Shown: one piece after another, positions 43,073 through 51,044 of the stretch
Position numbering within the stretch: position 1 is the stretch's first letter
Layout: every line of letters starts with the position of its first letter
From: Micromonospora vinacea
GTDB lineage: Bacteria; Actinomycetota; Actinomycetes; Mycobacteriales; Micromonosporaceae
Assembly (NCBI RefSeq): GCF_015751785.1
Contig: NZ_JADOTY010000001.1
Location: forward strand, 186,001 to 250,000
Direction of reading: 5' to 3'
Length of the DNA: 64,000 bases
The notes under the pieces: model-generated
Told to the model about the DNA's origin: nothing
Database searches by the model: none
What the model saw: only the letters and a program-made list of their open reading frames with translations
Position numbers and translations under genes: made by a program

Positions 43073-43859
43073 GGGCTATCCCATCATCGGCCGGTGCCGG
43101 GCCAGTCGTGGCCACAGCAGAAGCGATCTTGCGGGGTCGGTGGGCTTTGATGCTACGGACGGGTTGGTCGTTGGTGCGTCTGACAGTGCGGGGTCCGGCG
43201 TCGGTGTGGATGGTCAGGTCGGTGTCGGTGACCTCGATCGTGACGGTCTTGCCGGCGTGGGTTCGGCCGAGAGCGACTTTCTGTCCGACGACCATGACCA
43301 CGCCGGAGTTCGACGCCCTGCGTTGAACGGGCACTGGTCCGGTTGCTGGTTGTGGTGGCGGGCCAGCGGGGCGGACACCCCGCAACCGGCTGATGTCAGC
43401 CGGGGCCAGCGGGTTTGGTCGGGTCCGCAGCAGCTGACGGGTGTCGAGGTCGAAGAAGCTCAGCGTCGCTGCTTCGATGCGGACCCCGACCCGGCGGCCG
43501 CCGAGGATTTCCGCGGCTAGGACCAGGTGCTGACCCAGCGACACGCTGCCGGCCCGATTCACGGTCCGGTCCACCTCGACCGCTTCACCCTGCTCGGCCG
43601 GCGGCAGCGGTGGCGGACCGGCCGGGCGGCCGCCCTGGCGCATCAGAGCAGCGAGGTCGGCGACCGACAGGTGCGAACGCACTGACTTGATCCGGGCGCC
43701 GGCGATCAGCAGGTGGATGACGTCGGTGTCGGCCCAGAACGTCACCGTGACTCCGGAGCGGACCGGGCCGAGCCAGAACTGTTTCCCGGCCACCTGCAGA
43801 TTGCCTGACGGTGGAACGACCCGGTCGAACTCCACCGCTGACGGCGACCAGTGCTCCAC
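43059..43859 (-). CDS. C-terminal part of IS481 transposase, separated by an in-frame TAG
   Basis: 266 residues with three repeats of a small beta module (NLQVAGKQFWLGPVRSGVTVTFWADTDVIHL; SVSLGQHLVLAAEILGGRRVGVRIE; VVMVVGQKVALGRTHAGKTVTIEVTDTDL). In some IS481 transposases such modules form one continuous protein with the catalytic part. Here the same reading frame is cut by TAG at 43863-43865, with a GTG two codons later (43859). It may be made by reinitiation or readthrough, or be dead. Confidence 0.6.
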   Translation of the reverse strand: MEHWSPSAVEFDRVVPPSGNLQVAGKQFWLGPVRSGVTVTFWADTDVIHLLIAGARIKSVRSHLSVADLAALMRQGGRPAGPPPLPPAEQGEAVEVDRTVNRAGSVSLGQHLVLAAEILGGRRVGVRIEAATLSFFDLDTRQLLRTRPNPLAPADISRLRGVRPAGPPPQPATGPVPVQRRASNSGVVMVVGQKVALGRTHAGKTVTIEVTDTDLTIHTDAGPRTVRRTNDQPVRSIKAHRPRKIASAVATTGPAPADDGIAHDFA

Positions 43860-43862
43860 CGG

Positions 43863-44867
43863 CTACGGGGCGATGACCAGCTCCGACCAGGCCGGCGGTT
43901 CGACCGGTGTCGTCACCGAGGCGGGCAACTTGACCGGCACCACACCGGGTTCGGCCGGCCGGAAGCGGCTGGCGGGAAACGCCATGTCGAGGGACTGATG
44001 CGGCCGGTCGGTGTTGTATTCGTGCCGGAACACGGTGATCGCCGCCTGAGCGGTGTCGATGTCCGGCCAGACCGGCACGTCATCAAGCAGCTCGCGCCGC
44101 AGGCTCTGGTGGAACCGTTCCACCTTGCCCGTGGTGGTCGGTGTCGCGGGCTGGGTGAGCCGGTGCACGATGCCGTTCTCCCGACAGATCCGGTCGAACA
44201 TCACCTCACCGCCGTTGCCGAACCGGGCGGTGAATTGCTTGCCATTGTCGGTCAGCACTTCCTCGGGCACGCCGAACTCCCGCAGCGCCTCGGCGAACGC
44301 GAGACAGACCGCACGGCCGGTGGCCCGCCGCACCACCGAAGCGATCACGCAATACCGGGAATGGTCATCAACGCCGGTGACGACCTTGGCCTCCGAACCG
44401 TCGGCCAGGAAGATCCCGCCGACGATGTCCATCTGCCACAGCTCCATCGGCCGATCACGTTCCCAACGCACGTAGTCCTTACGGCCCCGACGACGCTTGG
44501 CCGGGGTCATCAAACCGTGACGAATCAGGATCCGATAGACCGTCATCCGCGACGGCACCGGCTCGGGACAACCATGACGGCCCAACTCGAACGCGATCCG
44601 CCGCGACCCCCATTTCGGGTGGTGTCGGCGCAGCTCGCACACCAACGCCTCCACCTCCGGCGACGCCTGATGAGCACACCCGTCCGGGCGATGAGACCGG
44701 TCCTGCAAGCCGACCAGGCCCTCGTCGGCATAACGGCGCAGCCACCCATGCACGCTCTGCCGCGACACCCCGACCTCCTCGGCCACGTCCACTACCGGAT
44801 CACCAGCCAGGACCGCCATCACGGCCTGATACCGCTGTTCCACGATCGACATCTCCACCAGTGCCAA
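43863..44867 (-). CDS. IS481-family transposase (catalytic part)
   Basis: 334 residues. N-terminal HTH (VVDVAEEVGVSRQSVHGWLRRY) and an rve-type integrase core. DDE residues: Asp in WQMDIVGG near 149, Asp in LTDNGKQF near 208 and Glu in TTGKVERFHQSL near 245. Ends with DRPHQSLDMAFPASRF, the usual close of the core. Complete by itself, though the reading frame continues after an amber codon. Confidence 0.93.
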   Translation of the reverse strand: MALVEMSIVEQRYQAVMAVLAGDPVVDVAEEVGVSRQSVHGWLRRYADEGLVGLQDRSHRPDGCAHQASPEVEALVCELRRHHPKWGSRRIAFELGRHGCPEPVPSRMTVYRILIRHGLMTPAKRRRGRKDYVRWERDRPMELWQMDIVGGIFLADGSEAKVVTGVDDHSRYCVIASVVRRATGRAVCLAFAEALREFGVPEEVLTDNGKQFTARFGNGGEVMFDRICRENGIVHRLTQPATPTTTGKVERFHQSLRRELLDDVPVWPDIDTAQAAITVFRHEYNTDRPHQSLDMAFPASRFRPAEPGVVPVKLPASVTTPVEPPAWSELVIAP

Positions 44868-45007
44868 TCCCGGCTCCCAGATCGAGTGCTACCGCAACAA
44901 CACGCGATCAAGAAGCCAAACGCTGATCATGTCAAGCATCAGGTGGGACGCGAGTGTCAAGCATCAGCCGTGACGGGACAGGCAGACGGGATGGCGGCGC
45001 CGTTGAA

Positions 45008-46138
45008 CTAGTTCTTAGCGGTCGGCTTTCTTCTCTGCTGGGCGACTGTCGTCGAATCTGCCGAAGGCTTTTGCGCCGCCCGACTACCGCCCTGCTTTGC
45101 CTCACGGTTGTAAAGCATCCTTAATGTTAGTGCAATCACGAACTCGTGCCTCAAGGGGTAAATTGGAAATTCTTTGCCCCTTTTCGCCCTCGCCTTCGCG
45201 TAGCTCGGGAGAAAGTCTGCCCAGACCTGGATGGCGCGGGGTTGATTTAGCGCAGCATCTAGTTCTCCGATAGTCTTAATCCCCAGAAGGCCTGCGTGCT
45301 CTGCGATTGATGAGATATCGATTGAAACAGCACCTTTTTGGCTGGCGTCAAGGCTCCCGAAATCCCTCGGTTCGTTCACGGGTGCATGCAACGACTCAAT
45401 CTTAGCCGCAATCCCGGCAATCGAAATGTTGCCCAACGTTGCCTCAAGAGCGTCGTGGTTAACGGGTAGAAGCTTCCACTCTTCGACTGAAGAAACGGTG
45501 GCATAGTGCTCCCGCAGGGCCTCTACGTCCGCTCGGAAAGAATCGAATAGGCTGTCACTTACCTCGATTAGGGCAGCCACTTGGTGCAACTTTCGCCTTA
45601 CTTCATCTGGGATTTCTTGGTCTGTCTTGTAGTCTAGGGCATGGCTAATCGATGCCCAGGCGTGCTGCATGATAGTGCGTACCTGGATTTCACAATTAAG
45701 GTCCGCCATTGTGATCCATTCGGCCAAGGTTGACCGGTTGCCCTTTAGTCGCACAATCATGTGCTGACTCGCGTAGCCAAACGCGTCTGGTTTCCCAAAT
45801 CCGTGGGGCACCTCTTCGATCACGTCGAATTCAGACCTAATTATTGCGCAGATGGCTCGTAGGTCGGAAGTATAGCTGGTAACAATCCGAATTCCGGCGA
45901 GGTCCGGTATGAGCTGCAAGCTGTCGTAACTCTTAACGGATAGCTTTTTCTGCAAACTCTCCGGATCCTTGGCGCGCGCATTGATCTCGACATGGTTGTT
46001 TGCGTAACTCAAGAGTTGGCCAAGGAGGCGTTCCATCGAGGAAGCAAAATCAACATATCTGTGTCGTTCGGACATGTACTGCCGGAGCAGTTCAGATGCC
46101 TTCTCGGAGGAGACGCCCTCGACCTCATGAACGATCAT
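45008..46138 (-). CDS. Stand-alone RelA/SpoT-domain protein with C-terminal extension
   Basis: 376 residues. A pppGpp-synthetase-type domain at about 45-200: DLAGIRIVTSY near 80 (the DxxGxR motif), GYASQHMIV near 122 (GYxxxH) and CEIQVRTIMQHAWASISHALDYK near 148-170 (EIQxRT...WAxxxH..YK). The HD hydrolase, TGS and ACT domains of long Rel are absent. About 160 unassigned residues follow, with a basic Gln/Arg/Lys-rich tail. Such island-borne proteins may be small alarmone synthetases or toxic nucleotide/tRNA pyrophosphokinases (toxSAS, CapRel type). Low G+C. No separate antitoxin gene is obvious downstream, so an internal sensor domain is possible. Confidence 0.8.
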   Translation of the reverse strand: MIVHEVEGVSSEKASELLRQYMSERHRYVDFASSMERLLGQLLSYANNHVEINARAKDPESLQKKLSVKSYDSLQLIPDLAGIRIVTSYTSDLRAICAIIRSEFDVIEEVPHGFGKPDAFGYASQHMIVRLKGNRSTLAEWITMADLNCEIQVRTIMQHAWASISHALDYKTDQEIPDEVRRKLHQVAALIEVSDSLFDSFRADVEALREHYATVSSVEEWKLLPVNHDALEATLGNISIAGIAAKIESLHAPVNEPRDFGSLDASQKGAVSIDISSIAEHAGLLGIKTIGELDAALNQPRAIQVWADFLPSYAKARAKRGKEFPIYPLRHEFVIALTLRMLYNREAKQGGSRAAQKPSADSTTVAQQRRKPTAKN

Positions 46139-46183
46139 GGCAGCACGATACCCGCATCAATGTCGAGAGTGGGTAGTGCGCCA

Positions 46184-46456
46184 TTATCTGACAAAAGTCA
46201 ACTGAGGAGTGTGAGCAGGGACTGCTTGTATCTTGCCTGAGGGCGCAAGAGCATGATCCGGATCATGCGCGGAATGATCAACGTTCCAGTGGTAAAGCAT
46301 CCACAGGGCCCGCTCGTGGCCGGCCCGGTCTTGGGGGCTCATGAGCGCGAGGAACCGGCGGTCGTGGTCGCTGAACTGGTCGGCGATGTGCATGGCGGCG
46401 TCTTGCAGCTCGTCGTCGGTCATGGGCTCGTCGTCGTAGTCACGGGTCGGGGTCAC
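46184..46456 (-). CDS. Small acidic hypothetical protein
   Basis: 90 residues, GTG at 46456 preceded by AGGAGG at ideal spacing. Acidic N-terminal half (TRDYDDEPMTDDELQDAAMHIADQFSDHDRRF), then HERALWMLYHWNVDHSAHDPDH with several His. No family recognised. 45 bp upstream of the RelA/SpoT gene on the same strand, so it may be its upstream partner (antitoxin-like size and charge), but this is only positional inference. Confidence 0.6.
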   Translation of the reverse strand: MTPTRDYDDEPMTDDELQDAAMHIADQFSDHDRRFLALMSPQDRAGHERALWMLYHWNVDHSAHDPDHALAPSGKIQAVPAHTPQLTFVR

Positions 46457-46651
46457 CGGGATCCTCCTGCCTGCCGGGGGATAGTGTCGTCGCCCAGCTT
46501 GCCAAGGTTCGGCCCGGCGCGGGGGCGGCGTTGCCGGTGGTATGCGACTGGCTTCACTGGTGACGACGTCTGACCAGGTGCAAGGCATAGCCAACCCGAG
46601 AGGGTAGTGGCACCGTGAAGCGCAGCAAGGAGGCAGCGTAAGCACTTGGCG

Positions 46652-47230
46652 TTAGGTACGGCTCTCGTGCCTGACTTCTACCGCTCTGGACTCAGCTACA
46701 CCCAGGTCAGCCCTCATCGCTACCTTGAGTGCCTCGAACCGCCGCTCGACTTCGGCCAGCATCGTGGAACCCGTTGGAGGTTCGTCGCCTACGCGCACCG
46801 CCTCGACTGCAATAAGCTGTGCGTAGAGCGCTTCGGCGGCTCCTTGCACCGATTGGCCAGCCAGCAGCTCTACCTCCATCATCACGGGATCCAGTTGGTT
46901 CGCTGCCTGCCGGTAGTGAAAGGTTCTGCGGGCGAGGTAGTTTCGATGAGCTTCCTCCGCTGACTCCCCAGGGAATGGTGTGCCGCCCCAATCACGGACG
47001 TCGCGCACCCACTCTGTGAACGCTGCCAGCGTTGCGGTGTAAAGCGATTTGCGCTGCTCTACCCATCGGCGATCGTCCTCCCGGAGCTGTAGAGCTACGG
47101 CTCGTTCCTGTTCAGCCTGCTGCTGCTGCTTCAAAACCCGAACAGACGACCTTGACTGAATCAAGGCACCTACCAGACCCGCAACGACCGCGCCTGCTCC
47201 AGGTATAGCCAGCTCCCACCACTGCGCCAC
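46652..47230 (-). CDS. Membrane-anchored coiled-coil hypothetical protein
   Basis: 192 residues. An N-terminal membrane segment (WWELAIPGAGAVVAGLVGALI, about 4-24), then a Gln/Glu-rich coiled coil (VLKQQQQAEQERAVALQLREDDRRWVEQRK) and a helical domain ending ESRAVEVRHESRT. GTG at 47230 has GGAGG 6 nt upstream; an ATG at 47257 is the alternative. Function unknown. Last gene before rnpB. Confidence 0.6.
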   Translation of the reverse strand: MAQWWELAIPGAGAVVAGLVGALIQSRSSVRVLKQQQQAEQERAVALQLREDDRRWVEQRKSLYTATLAAFTEWVRDVRDWGGTPFPGESAEEAHRNYLARRTFHYRQAANQLDPVMMEVELLAGQSVQGAAEALYAQLIAVEAVRVGDEPPTGSTMLAEVERRFEALKVAMRADLGVAESRAVEVRHESRT

Positions 47231-47430
47231 AGCCACCTCCACTGGGCAAGATGCCATGTGGTTGCAAGAAGTCAATGACAGCCCACCGGAGGCCGCTCCT
47301 ACTGGCCGTCGCTGGGCCGTCTGGGGCCGTTACTGGGCCGTCGAGCACCGACCAATGACGACCGACGACGACCAACAGCACCCGAAGAAATGCCAGGTCA
47401 GCCAACCCTTACGGGCGGCTGGCCTGGTGG

Positions 47431-47858
<428 letters not shown>

Positions 47859-47864
47859 GCTCTC

Positions 47865-47870
47865 ATCCTA
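47865..47870 (-). promoter_or_regulatory. rnpB promoter -10
   Basis: TAGGAT on the minus strand, placing transcription start close to 47858, the 5' end predicted from the P1 helix. The -35 region is weak. Confidence 0.55.
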
Positions 47871-47977
47871 ACGACGAGCGTGCTGCCGGTATTGCCGCCC
47901 CGCCCGAGCAAGATCGCGCAGCTCAAGAACGATCCGGCGAATGCGTGCCGTAGGGCAACGGCTAGCCTCGTGGGGCT

Positions 47978-48739
47978 ATGGATCTCTCCCACGCCGCGCT
48001 GCTGCTCGCCGCCGGTCTCGCCGCTGGCACTGTCAACGCGGTGGCCGGTGGTGGTTCGCTGATCACCTTTCCGGCGATGATCGCGATCGGGTTGCCCCCG
48101 GTTCCGGCGAACGTCAGCAACTCCGTCGCGGTCTTCCCCGGGTACCTGGCCAGCGTGGCGGGCAGCCGGCAGGACCTGCCGCGTCCCCGCGCGCTGGCCA
48201 CGCTGGTGCCTACCACCATCGTCGGCACGATTCTCGGGGCGTTGCTGCTGTTGGCCACTCCGGCCCGCGCGTTCGAGCTGGTCGTACCCTTTCTGGTCCT
48301 CGGCGCGACAGCGGTCCTGGCCTTCCAGGACCCGCTGCGCCGGCTCGTCGGTCACCCCCGGGACCTGTCGCCACGCCGGCGGACGGTCACGGTGCAGGCG
48401 ATGGTCGGGCTCGGCGCCGTGTACGGCGGTTACTTCGGTGCGGCGCTCGGGGTGATGCTGGTGGCCGGGCTGGCCCTGGTGCTGGACGCGACACTGGCCC
48501 GGGTGAGCGCGATCAAGAATCTGCTCTCCGCGGTGGTGGGGTTGACGACGCTCGTGGTGTTCGCCCTGTTCGGCCCCTTGAACTGGGCGGCCGTCGCGGT
48601 GGTCGCGCCGGCCACCCTGATTGGGGGGTACGCGGGCGCCCGGCTGGTCCGTCGGCTGCCGTCGGTGGTGCTCAAGACGGTGATCGTGGTGTTCGGTACG
48701 ACGATCGGCCTCTACCTGCTCTGGCGCGCCCTGAACTGA
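47978..48739 (+). CDS. TSUP-family (TauE/SafE) membrane transporter
   Basis: 253 residues, seven to eight hydrophobic segments. Duplicated TSUP signature: GTVNAVAGGGSLITFPAMIAIGLPPVPANVSN in the first half and YGGYFGAALGVMLVAGLALVLD ... ARVSAIKNLLSAVVG in the second. The family exports sulfite, sulfoacetate or related anions. Substrate not predictable. Starts 107 bp from the rnpB promoter on the opposite strand. Confidence 0.93.
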   Translation: MDLSHAALLLAAGLAAGTVNAVAGGGSLITFPAMIAIGLPPVPANVSNSVAVFPGYLASVAGSRQDLPRPRALATLVPTTIVGTILGALLLLATPARAFELVVPFLVLGATAVLAFQDPLRRLVGHPRDLSPRRRTVTVQAMVGLGAVYGGYFGAALGVMLVAGLALVLDATLARVSAIKNLLSAVVGLTTLVVFALFGPLNWAAVAVVAPATLIGGYAGARLVRRLPSVVLKTVIVVFGTTIGLYLLWRALN

Positions 48740-48753
48740 CGGGCGCCCGAGGC

Positions 48754-48833
48754 CAAGATCCACGCAACTTCGGGGAAAGTGCTGCCTCAACCGGCGGCGA
48801 GGCAGCAGTTTCCCCGAAACTGCGCGGATCTTG
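48754..48833. terminator. Long palindrome between convergent genes (palindrome 4)
   Basis: Outer arms CAAGATCC (48754 on) and GGATCTTG (to 48833), continued inward with mismatches by TTCGGGGAAA / TTTCCCCGAA and TGCTGCCTC / GAGGCAGCA around a short GC-rich loop. Fills the gap between the TSUP gene and the convergent MFS gene. Confidence 0.75.
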
Positions 48834-48849
48834 GGAGCAGGGGCCGTGG

Positions 48850-50082
48850 TCAGTAGGCCTCGCCTACCGGCTCCTCGGCGGTGTGTTCGGTCTCCGCGGC
48901 GGCGCGATTCCAACGGGACCAGAGCACCCGCTCGCCGTAGCCGGCGGCCATCACGTGTGCGAAGGCCAGGTAGACCAGCACGCCGACGGCGAGCACCCCG
49001 AAGCCGACCCAGAACGGCAGCGACAGCGACTGCTCGGCGAGCTTGCCGGAGATGATCGGCGCCGGCGCGGCGGCACCCCAGCGGACCAGATTGAACGCGC
49101 CGCTGGCGACGCGCCGGTCGCTGGAGCCGAGGCCGAGCGCCAGGTCGGTGAGGTTGGCGTTGGCGAGCCCCATGCAGAGTCCGGCGAGCACCAGGACCAC
49201 GAGCGCCTCGGCGGTGCTGCTGGAGGTGGCGAAGAGGACCATGCAGGCCAGGAGGCCGGCGATGGCCACGCCGACGGTCTGTACCGCGCCGATGCGGTGG
49301 GCCAGCCGGTGACCGATCACCATGATGCCGGCGGCCAGGCCGAGCCCCCAGCCGGTGAAGGCGAGCCCCAACGGGATGACGTCCAGGCCGAGGAAGAGCG
49401 GCGTGTAGCCGAGCACCACGAAGAACACGAAGTTGTACGCGGCGGTGACCACGCAGAGGGCGATGAACGCGGGCCGGCGGTAGGTGGCGAAGATCTGGCC
49501 GACGCGTACCGGGGCCTGCCGGTTGGTGGGTTCGCGGAGTTTGCGGGAGGCCACGCCGAGGGCGAGGACCATGAAGACGCCGCAGACGAAGAACGGCAGC
49601 CGCCAGCTGACCTCACCGAGCAGGCCACCGATCAGCGGTCCGACGGCGAACCCGAGACCGAGTGCGGTCTCGAAGAGGCCCACCACCCATTCCCGGTCGA
49701 CGGCCAGGTTGACCAGCACCACCATGGCGGTGGCGAAGAACATCGCGTTGCCCAGCCCCCAGACGCCGCGCAGCACGGACAACTGGACGATGTTGTCGCT
49801 GAACGAGGCGAGGATCGCGGCGAGGCCGACCACGGAGACGCCGGTGATGAGCACCGGCTTGAAGCCGAACCGGCCGCTCGCGAGGGTCGCCGGGATCATG
49901 CCAAGGGCCATGACCGCGATGTACGCGGTGAACAGCAGCTCGACCTGCCAGGCGGTGACCCCGATCGCCTCGCCGATGGCGGGCAGGATCGGGTCGACGA
50001 CGGCGATGCCGGCGATGGCGAGGAATGCCACCAGCGTGGTGGCGTAGATGGCACTGCGGTTCGGTTCGGAACGCCGATCCAC
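48850..50082 (-). CDS. MFS transporter (drug-efflux type)
   Basis: 410 residues with 12 membrane segments. MFS signs: ILPAIGEAIGVTAWQVELLFTAYIAVMALGMIPATLASGRFGFKP in helices 1-3, and GPLIGGLLGEVSWRLPFFVCGVFMVLAL (motif C-like) in helix 5. Closest in look to Bcr/EmrD or YdhP-type exporters. GTG at 50082, AGGAG 7 nt upstream. Divergent MarR gene with shared operators suggests substrate-induced export. Confidence 0.92.
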   Translation of the reverse strand: MDRRSEPNRSAIYATTLVAFLAIAGIAVVDPILPAIGEAIGVTAWQVELLFTAYIAVMALGMIPATLASGRFGFKPVLITGVSVVGLAAILASFSDNIVQLSVLRGVWGLGNAMFFATAMVVLVNLAVDREWVVGLFETALGLGFAVGPLIGGLLGEVSWRLPFFVCGVFMVLALGVASRKLREPTNRQAPVRVGQIFATYRRPAFIALCVVTAAYNFVFFVVLGYTPLFLGLDVIPLGLAFTGWGLGLAAGIMVIGHRLAHRIGAVQTVGVAIAGLLACMVLFATSSSTAEALVVLVLAGLCMGLANANLTDLALGLGSSDRRVASGAFNLVRWGAAAPAPIISGKLAEQSLSLPFWVGFGVLAVGVLVYLAFAHVMAAGYGERVLWSRWNRAAAETEHTAEEPVGEAY

Positions 50083-50100
50083 TCCGACTCCTCAGGTAGC

Positions 50101-50111
50101 TGTATCGTACA
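50101..50111. promoter_or_regulatory. MarR operator 1
   Basis: TGTATCGTACA, palindromic arms TGTA/TACA. It overlaps the likely -10 of the MFS gene (TACGAT on the minus strand). Confidence 0.65.
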
Positions 50112-50122
50112 GGTACTTATTC

Positions 50123-50133
50123 TGTATCATACA
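50123..50133. promoter_or_regulatory. MarR operator 2 with MarR -10
   Basis: TGTATCATACA, a perfect palindrome, 22 bp (two helical turns) from operator 1. It contains TATCAT (50125-50130), a -10 that would start transcription at the ATG of marR (leaderless). Confidence 0.65.
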
Positions 50134-50136
50134 GCT

Positions 50137-50598
50137 ATGAGCGACGACCATGACGAGAGCACCCTCGGCCGGATCGAGACCGAGGTGGCCCTGCTGATGC
50201 GCTTCGGCGAGGCCACCCGGCGGGCCACCGGCACCGCCGAGCACCGGGTCCTGGACCGCGCGGCGTACGTCATCCTGCGCCACCTGGCCGACGCCGGCCC
50301 GCAGAACGTCTCGGCGCTCGCCGCCCGGCTCAACCTGGACGGCTCGACGGTCACCCGGCAGGTGTCAGCGCTTCAGCGCGACGGCCTGATCACCCGCACC
50401 CCGGACCCGTCCGACGGCCGCGGCACTGTCATCTCCCCCACCCCGGCCGGCCTACAACGGATGGCCGTCGTCCAGGCCGCCCGCACCCGGCTCTACGGCG
50501 ACATGCTGGCCGACTGGAGTGGCGAGGACCGAGCCATGCTGGCAGCCCTCCTAGCCCGCCTGAACCAGGCCCTGATAAACCGCAACCGCCCCCGCTAA
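50137..50598 (+). CDS. MarR-family regulator
   Basis: 153 residues with a winged helix: AAYVILRHLADAGPQNVSALAARLNLDGSTVTRQVSALQRDGLITRTPDPSDGRGTVISPTPAG (about 42-105), the MarR pattern with the Asp-x-Arg wing. ATG at 50137. Autoregulation and control of the divergent MFS pump are expected from the twin operators. Confidence 0.93.
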   Translation: MSDDHDESTLGRIETEVALLMRFGEATRRATGTAEHRVLDRAAYVILRHLADAGPQNVSALAARLNLDGSTVTRQVSALQRDGLITRTPDPSDGRGTVISPTPAGLQRMAVVQAARTRLYGDMLADWSGEDRAMLAALLARLNQALINRNRPR

Positions 50599-50672
50599 CC
50601 CCACCCCACTCCCACTCCCACTCCCACCCACCCCACCCCACCCCACCCGCCGCGCCCTACCCCAACCCGCCT

Positions 50673-50749
50673 CGTCGATCTTGCACTTGTGGTGGGGGAC
50701 AAACAGCGTGAATCACCACCGGCCGGGCACCATAACTGCAAGATCGACG
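50673..50749. terminator. Long palindrome between convergent genes (palindrome 5)
   Basis: 13-bp perfect outer arms CGTCGATCTTGCA (50673-50685) and its complement (50737-50749), with weaker inner pairing (GGTGGT/ACCACC). Carries GATC near the tips like the other four. Confidence 0.7.
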
Positions 50750-50810
50750 CGGGGGACGCGGGGCGCGAGGAGGCGAGGAGGCGAGGAGGCGAGGACAGCG
50801 CGGGACAGGT

Positions 50811-50848
50811 TGATGACTCGCAGGCATCATGATGCCTGTGAGTCATCA
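50811..50848. repeat. 38-bp near-perfect palindrome without loop
   Basis: Arms of 19 bp (TGATGACTCGCAGGCATCA and its complement) with one mismatch and no spacer. Could form a cruciform or serve as a dimeric-protein site; it lies 250 bp from the nearest start, so a terminator or binding-site role is equally open. Confidence 0.8.
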
Positions 50849-50997
50849 CGCTGGTCGGGGCGTCCGCCCCACGACGACGACCGTGCGGGTTGGTGCGGCC
50901 AACTGCCGTCGATGGCTGTCGGATCAGTACGGCCGCCGGATCCCTCGCTCCGAAAGCCTCGCTTCGTAGAAGCTGAGCAGGCCCTCCACCTCTCGGA

Positions 50998-51031
50998 CGC
51001 CCGGGCACCGACCCACGTCGGCACCCGGGCG
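50998..51031 (-). terminator. Terminator of the SSS transporter operon
   Basis: 15-bp arms (50998-51012 and 51017-51031) with one two-base internal mismatch and a 4-nt loop, 14 bp after the stop codon of the transporter gene. No U-tract. Confidence 0.75.
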
Positions 51032-51044
51032 TTCGTACCTGAGG

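Larger units (their letters stand above)
42688..44966 (-). mobile_element. IS481-family element, about 2.28 kb
   Basis: The terminal inverted repeats are 36 bp, at 42688-42723 and 44931-44966. Both read TGATGCTTGAC, five bases, CGTCCCA, five bases, TGCTTGAC from the outside in (28 of 36 positions equal). They enclose an IS481-type transposase gene, an in-frame continuation after an amber stop, and a small extra gene. The element is longer than usual for the family (about 1-1.6 kb). No clear target duplication (left flank CACC, right flank GCCG). Confidence 0.82.
50599..51044. other. 446-bp intergenic region of simple repeats and hairpins
   Basis: No gene. From left to right: ACCCC/ACTCCC simple repeat (50599-50650), palindrome 5, an 8-bp CGAGGAGG tandem repeat (50766-50795, about 3.6 units), a 38-bp palindrome (50811-50848) and the terminator of the SSS gene (50998-51031). 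Convergent gene ends lie on both sides. Confidence 0.7.

Noticed and set aside
43851..45011. 386-codon plus-strand open frame
   Set aside because: Antisense to the IS481 transposase; no coding features.
47941..50136. Long plus-strand open frame leading into marR
   Set aside because: It crosses the TSUP gene and runs antisense to the MFS gene; only the part from 50137 on is coding.
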